64,000 bases of DNA from Burkholderia sp. SRS-46 (GTDB lineage: Bacteria > Pseudomonadota > Gammaproteobacteria > Burkholderiales > Burkholderiaceae): positions 62,001 through 126,000 of the forward strand of contig NZ_PTXL01000008.1 of NCBI RefSeq assembly GCF_004343775.1, in the 5' to 3' direction. The position numbers and the translations under genes are program-made. Below are positions 61,751 through 64,000 of the stretch, piece by piece; positions within the stretch are counted from its first letter, which is position 1, and every line of letters begins with the position of its first letter. The notes under the pieces were generated by a model that did not search any database, was not told the DNA's origin, and worked only from the letters and a program-made list of their open reading frames with translations.

Positions 61751-62767
61751 ATGTCGACTACTCAACCGGGCACCGCCCACACGATCGACGGCGAGCCGAT
61801 TCCGACGCTCGACGAAATCGCCGCACAGCACTTCGCGCTGTCACCGTGGGTCGCGCGCACGCCGGTGTTCGAGCGCGGCGACCTGCCGTCGCTCGAAGGC
61901 ACGCACGTGAACTTCAAGTTCGAGCTGCTGCAGTCGAGCGGCAGCTTCAAGGCACGCGGCGCGTTCACACACCTGCTCGCGCTCGACGAGGCGCGCAAGA
62001 GCACCGGTGTCACCTGCGTGTCGGCCGGCAACCACGCGGCAGCGGTCGCGTATGCGGCGATGCGGCTCGGCAGCAGCGCGAAGGTCGTGATGTTCCACAC
62101 CGCGAGCCCGTCGCGCATCGCGCAGTGCAAGCAGTACCGCGCGGAAGTCGTGCTGGCCGCGAGCGCGTCGCAGGCGTTCGATCTCGTGCGCCGCATCGAA
62201 GCCGAGGAAGGCCGCTTCTTCATCCATCCGTTCAACGGCTATCACACGATTCTCGGCACCGCGACGCTTGGCTACGAATGGGCGACGCAGACGCCCGACC
62301 TCGACGCGGTGATCGTGCCGATCGGCGGCGGCGGGCTCGCGGCCGGCGTGTCGACCGCGCTGCGGCTCGCGAACCCGCGCGTGCACGTGTACGGCGTCGA
62401 GCCCGAAGGCGCGGACGCAATGGGCCGCAGCTTCGCGGCCAACCACACGGTCAAGATGGCCGCGATGCACACGATCGCCGATTCGCTGATGGCGCCGCAC
62501 ACCGAGGAATACAGCTACCAGCTCTGCCGGCGGCACATCGACAGCATCGTCACCGTGTCCGACGACGCGCTGCGCACCGCGATGCTGTTTCTGTTCGCGC
62601 ACCTGAAGATCGCCGTCGAGCCGGCGTGCGCGGCGGCGATGGCCGCCCTGCTCGGCCCGCTGCGCGAAACGCTGCAGGGCAAGCGGGTCGGCGTGCTGCT
62701 GTCGGGCACCAACACCGATCCGGTCACGCTCGGCATGCACCTCGCGCACGCGAAGCTGCTGCGCTGA
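61751..62767 (+). CDS. PLP-dependent threonine/serine (or 3-hydroxyaspartate) ammonia-lyase
   Basis: A 338-residue fold-type II PLP enzyme. The Schiff-base Lys lies in LLQSSGSFKARGA, the substrate-carboxylate loop is VSAGNHAAAVAYAA, the PLP-phosphate glycine loop is VPIGGGGLAAGVS, and the C-terminal SGTNTDP holds the ring-nitrogen contact region. No ACT regulatory domain is present, so it is the catabolic/short form. Substrate could be threonine, serine or threo-3-hydroxyaspartate. It may be co-transcribed with argE (59-base gap). Confidence 0.9.
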   Translation: MSTTQPGTAHTIDGEPIPTLDEIAAQHFALSPWVARTPVFERGDLPSLEGTHVNFKFELLQSSGSFKARGAFTHLLALDEARKSTGVTCVSAGNHAAAVAYAAMRLGSSAKVVMFHTASPSRIAQCKQYRAEVVLAASASQAFDLVRRIEAEEGRFFIHPFNGYHTILGTATLGYEWATQTPDLDAVIVPIGGGGLAAGVSTALRLANPRVHVYGVEPEGADAMGRSFAANHTVKMAAMHTIADSLMAPHTEEYSYQLCRRHIDSIVTVSDDALRTAMLFLFAHLKIAVEPACAAAMAALLGPLRETLQGKRVGVLLSGTNTDPVTLGMHLAHAKLLR

Positions 62768-62784
62768 TCGGCGCCGGCGCGGCA

Positions 62785-62822
62785 GGTTATCCCCAGATCG
62801 TGTTGAAGAGCCTGTGGACAAG
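62785..62822. repeat. DnaA-box-bearing repeat, copy 1
   Basis: A 38-base element 74 percent identical (28 of 38) to the copy at 62934-62971. It holds TTATCCCCA (one mismatch from TTATCCACA) on the plus strand and TGTGGACAA, the complement of TTGTCCACA, near its other end. The two boxes point towards each other. Confidence 0.7.
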
Positions 62823-62933
62823 CTTCTGACAGGCTTCCTAAGCTGTTGATGCACCGGTGTTTTCGGCGAGCGATGCAAAACGCGTCGCGGGCCTGCGCGT
62901 CGCAGCGCGCGATCGAGGCCGAGCGCGGCACAC

Positions 62934-62971
62934 GGTTATGCACAGATTGTGTTGACAGCCCTGTTGATAAC
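62934..62971. repeat. DnaA-box-bearing repeat, copy 2
   Basis: Holds TTATGCACA, which fits the consensus TTATNCACA exactly, and TGTTGATAA, the complement of TTATCAACA (one mismatch), in inverted orientation with the same spacing as copy 1. Confidence 0.7.
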
Positions 62972-63170
62972 CCGCCGGAGAACCCCGCAAGTCATTGAGC
63001 ATGCAACGTTTTATGGCGCTGCCGCGCGACGCATGCAATACAGGCACGCGCGCCGCGACCGAACGCAGGCGGCCTGCGTGTCCGCGGGCTTGGAATCCGC
63101 GGGCGGCCGTGACACACTCGCGAACGTCGCGCGGCCCGCTCGTGCGCCGCACACCCAACGGAGAAACGTC

Positions 63171-63605
63171 ATGCGCGCCCTGTCGAGCGGTCTCGTGCTC
63201 AGCCTTGCCCTGCTCTGCGGCTGCGCGGCCACGCAGCCGCCGGCCGCGGCCGAACCGCCGTTCTGTACGCAGGCCGGCGGCAGCCGTCAGTTGCAGGCCG
63301 ACCTGCTGTTCGGTCGCGACATCGCGGGGCGCAGCCCCGTCACCGATGCCGAACGCGCGGCCTTCCTCGCCGACGTCGTCACCCCCCGCTTTCCCGACGG
63401 CTTCACGTTCTGGGATACCCACGGCCAATGGCGCGACCGCACGACCGGCCGCATCACGCGGGAAAACAGCTTCGTTATCCGTATCGTTGCCGGCGACACG
63501 CGCGAGACGATCGAGCGCCTGTCGGCCATCCGTCGCGCGTATGCCGAACGGTTCAGGCAGGAGTCGGTCGGCGTGACGCTCGCGCCGATCTGCGCGTCGT
63601 TCTGA
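63171..63605 (+). CDS. DUF3574 lipoprotein
   Basis: A 144-residue protein. The N-terminus MRALSSGLVLSLALLCGCAA is a lipoprotein-type signal with Cys18 as the likely lipidated residue. The mature part fits DUF3574 as I know it: LQADLLFGRDIAGRSPVTDA, ERAAFLADVVTPRFPDGFT and GQWRDRTTGRITRENSFVI. Function is unknown. The Shine-Dalgarno GGAGA lies 7 bases before the ATG. A group II intron is inserted 38 bases after its stop. Confidence 0.88.
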   Translation: MRALSSGLVLSLALLCGCAATQPPAAAEPPFCTQAGGSRQLQADLLFGRDIAGRSPVTDAERAAFLADVVTPRFPDGFTFWDTHGQWRDRTTGRITRENSFVIRIVAGDTRETIERLSAIRRAYAERFRQESVGVTLAPICASF

Positions 63606-63642
63606 CGAAGCGCGGCGCAGCCGCGCGCGCAGGCAATCGGGA

Positions 63643-64000
63643 TAGGGGCGGTCAGTAACCTGACCGATCCCCTCCCACACCACCCGGCATGCGGGTCCGC
63701 ACCGGGCGGTTCGAGCAGTTGAGGCTATGAGAGTCGGGGTACGCCGAGACGGTCGAAGTAACCGGTGGAGAGCACGAGATGCAGTGCCCGCCCGCTGGTG
63801 TGCCACCATCGGCGGCTATGACCAGCGGCCTTCCGCGCAGCCGATTCCGACGCGCCCAGCGCTAGTAGTTCTCGATAGACCGTCGTACCCCGACGCCAGT
63901 GCTTGAGCTGCAGTGCACGCAGCCGGTGTCTGATCCACTCGTCCAGTCGGCGGAACACCTTCGGTGTTTGTGCCAGTTGGAAGTACGCCTTCCACCCGGG
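63643..64000 (-). mobile_element. Group II intron, 3' part (continues beyond the window)
   Basis: On the minus strand, after the maturase stop, comes a domain-V hairpin (63681-63710) with CCGCCCGG at its 5' side, a short loop, and GGTGGTGTGGGAGGGG downstream, as in many bacterial introns. Next is a domain-VI hairpin (GGTCAG/CTGACC, about 63648-63667). The sequence CCCCTAT ending at 63643 is the predicted 3' splice boundary. The 5' part is outside the window. The element sits downstream of the DUF3574 gene without disrupting it. Confidence 0.85.
63725..64000 (-). CDS. Group II intron reverse transcriptase/maturase, C-terminal part (N-terminus outside window)
   Basis: The last 91 codons of an LtrA-like protein, open to the window edge. 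The visible sequence includes WKAYFQLAQTPKVFRRLDEW, IRHRLRALQLKHWRRGTTVY and the terminal TGYFDRLGVPRLS, which is the standard maturase (domain X) and C-terminal ending. The reverse-transcriptase core with its YADD box lies outside the window. The protein would bind the intron RNA to promote splicing and target-primed reverse transcription. Confidence 0.92.
   Translation of the reverse strand, partial: PGWKAYFQLAQTPKVFRRLDEWIRHRLRALQLKHWRRGTTVYRELLALGASESAARKAAGHSRRWWHTSGRALHLVLSTGYFDRLGVPRLS

Larger units (their letters stand above)
62768..63170. other. Gene-free region with two diverged copies of a DnaA-box-bearing repeat
   Basis: 403 bases without a coding pattern. It contains the two repeat copies described below, roughly 110 bases apart. 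The rest, up to the DUF3574 gene, holds nothing I can assign apart from the Shine-Dalgarno GGAGA before 63171. Confidence 0.7.

Noticed and set aside
62768..63170. A chromosomal or plasmid replication origin
   Set aside because: DnaA-box-like sites exist, but there is no AT-rich unwinding region and no dnaA, rep, parA/parB or gyrB gene nearby.

Overview
The window is a contiguous piece of a very GC-rich betaproteobacterial chromosome. It most resembles chromosome 1 of a Burkholderia species, probably of the B. cepacia complex. This rests on protein similarity recalled from the family (PurL of 1354 aa, Lon of 807 aa, ClpX of 423 aa), on the order tig-clpP-clpX-lon-hupB-tRNA-tRNA-ppiD, and on the neighbours purL, pgi, tesA, ompR/envZ, ahpC/ahpD, ispDF and mfd. 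No species-level search could be run.

Layout. Positions 1-11400 hold core metabolism: a PpiC-type isomerase (cut by the window edge), an acetyltransferase, purL, a D-amino-acid-dehydrogenase-like flavoprotein, the NAD(P)H-hydrate repair enzyme, pgi, and an orphan YbbA-type ABC ATPase divergent from tesA with overlapping start codons. Positions 11385-20252 are a protein-quality-control block, all on the minus strand: tig, clpP, clpX, lon, hupB, tRNA-Val, tRNA-Asp and ppiD, with intrinsic terminators between most units. Positions 20600-30121 hold glycerate kinase and a MarR regulator; a LuxR regulator and a ketopantoate-reductase-like gene divergent from a porin / MFS / deacetylase-family set; a small membrane protein; and a SulP transporter.

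Positions 30417-40351 are the most unusual part. Seven genes on the minus strand look like one operon: two paralogous proteins with a very acidic N-terminus and an Arg/Ala-rich C-terminus ending in a GPVT-[LI]-TI tail, an HExxH metallopeptidase-like protein, three proteins I do not recognise, and a DUF4438 protein. A LuxR-type regulator gene diverges from them. The first-position paralogue is intact (38085-39221); the second (36996-38059) needs a one-base shift to reach its conserved tail. I know of no described function for this set.

Positions 40430-47467 have the marks of acquired DNA: a methylase-like relic, a lower-GC secreted glycosidase-like protein, an ArsR/quinone-oxidoreductase pair with two nearly identical operator-like palindromes, an Na/Pi-cotransporter-like protein with an unrelated C-terminus, and a decayed tyrosine-recombinase beside the 3' end of tRNA-Leu(UAG).

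Positions 47700-64000 return to core genes: a squalene/phytoene-synthase-like protein lacking the usual aspartates, a DUF1800/DUF1501 pair, ompR-envZ, ahpC-ahpD, ispD-ispF, mfd, argE, a PLP-dependent ammonia-lyase, a two-copy repeat carrying DnaA-box-like 9-mers, a DUF3574 lipoprotein, and the 3' end of a group II intron running off the window edge.
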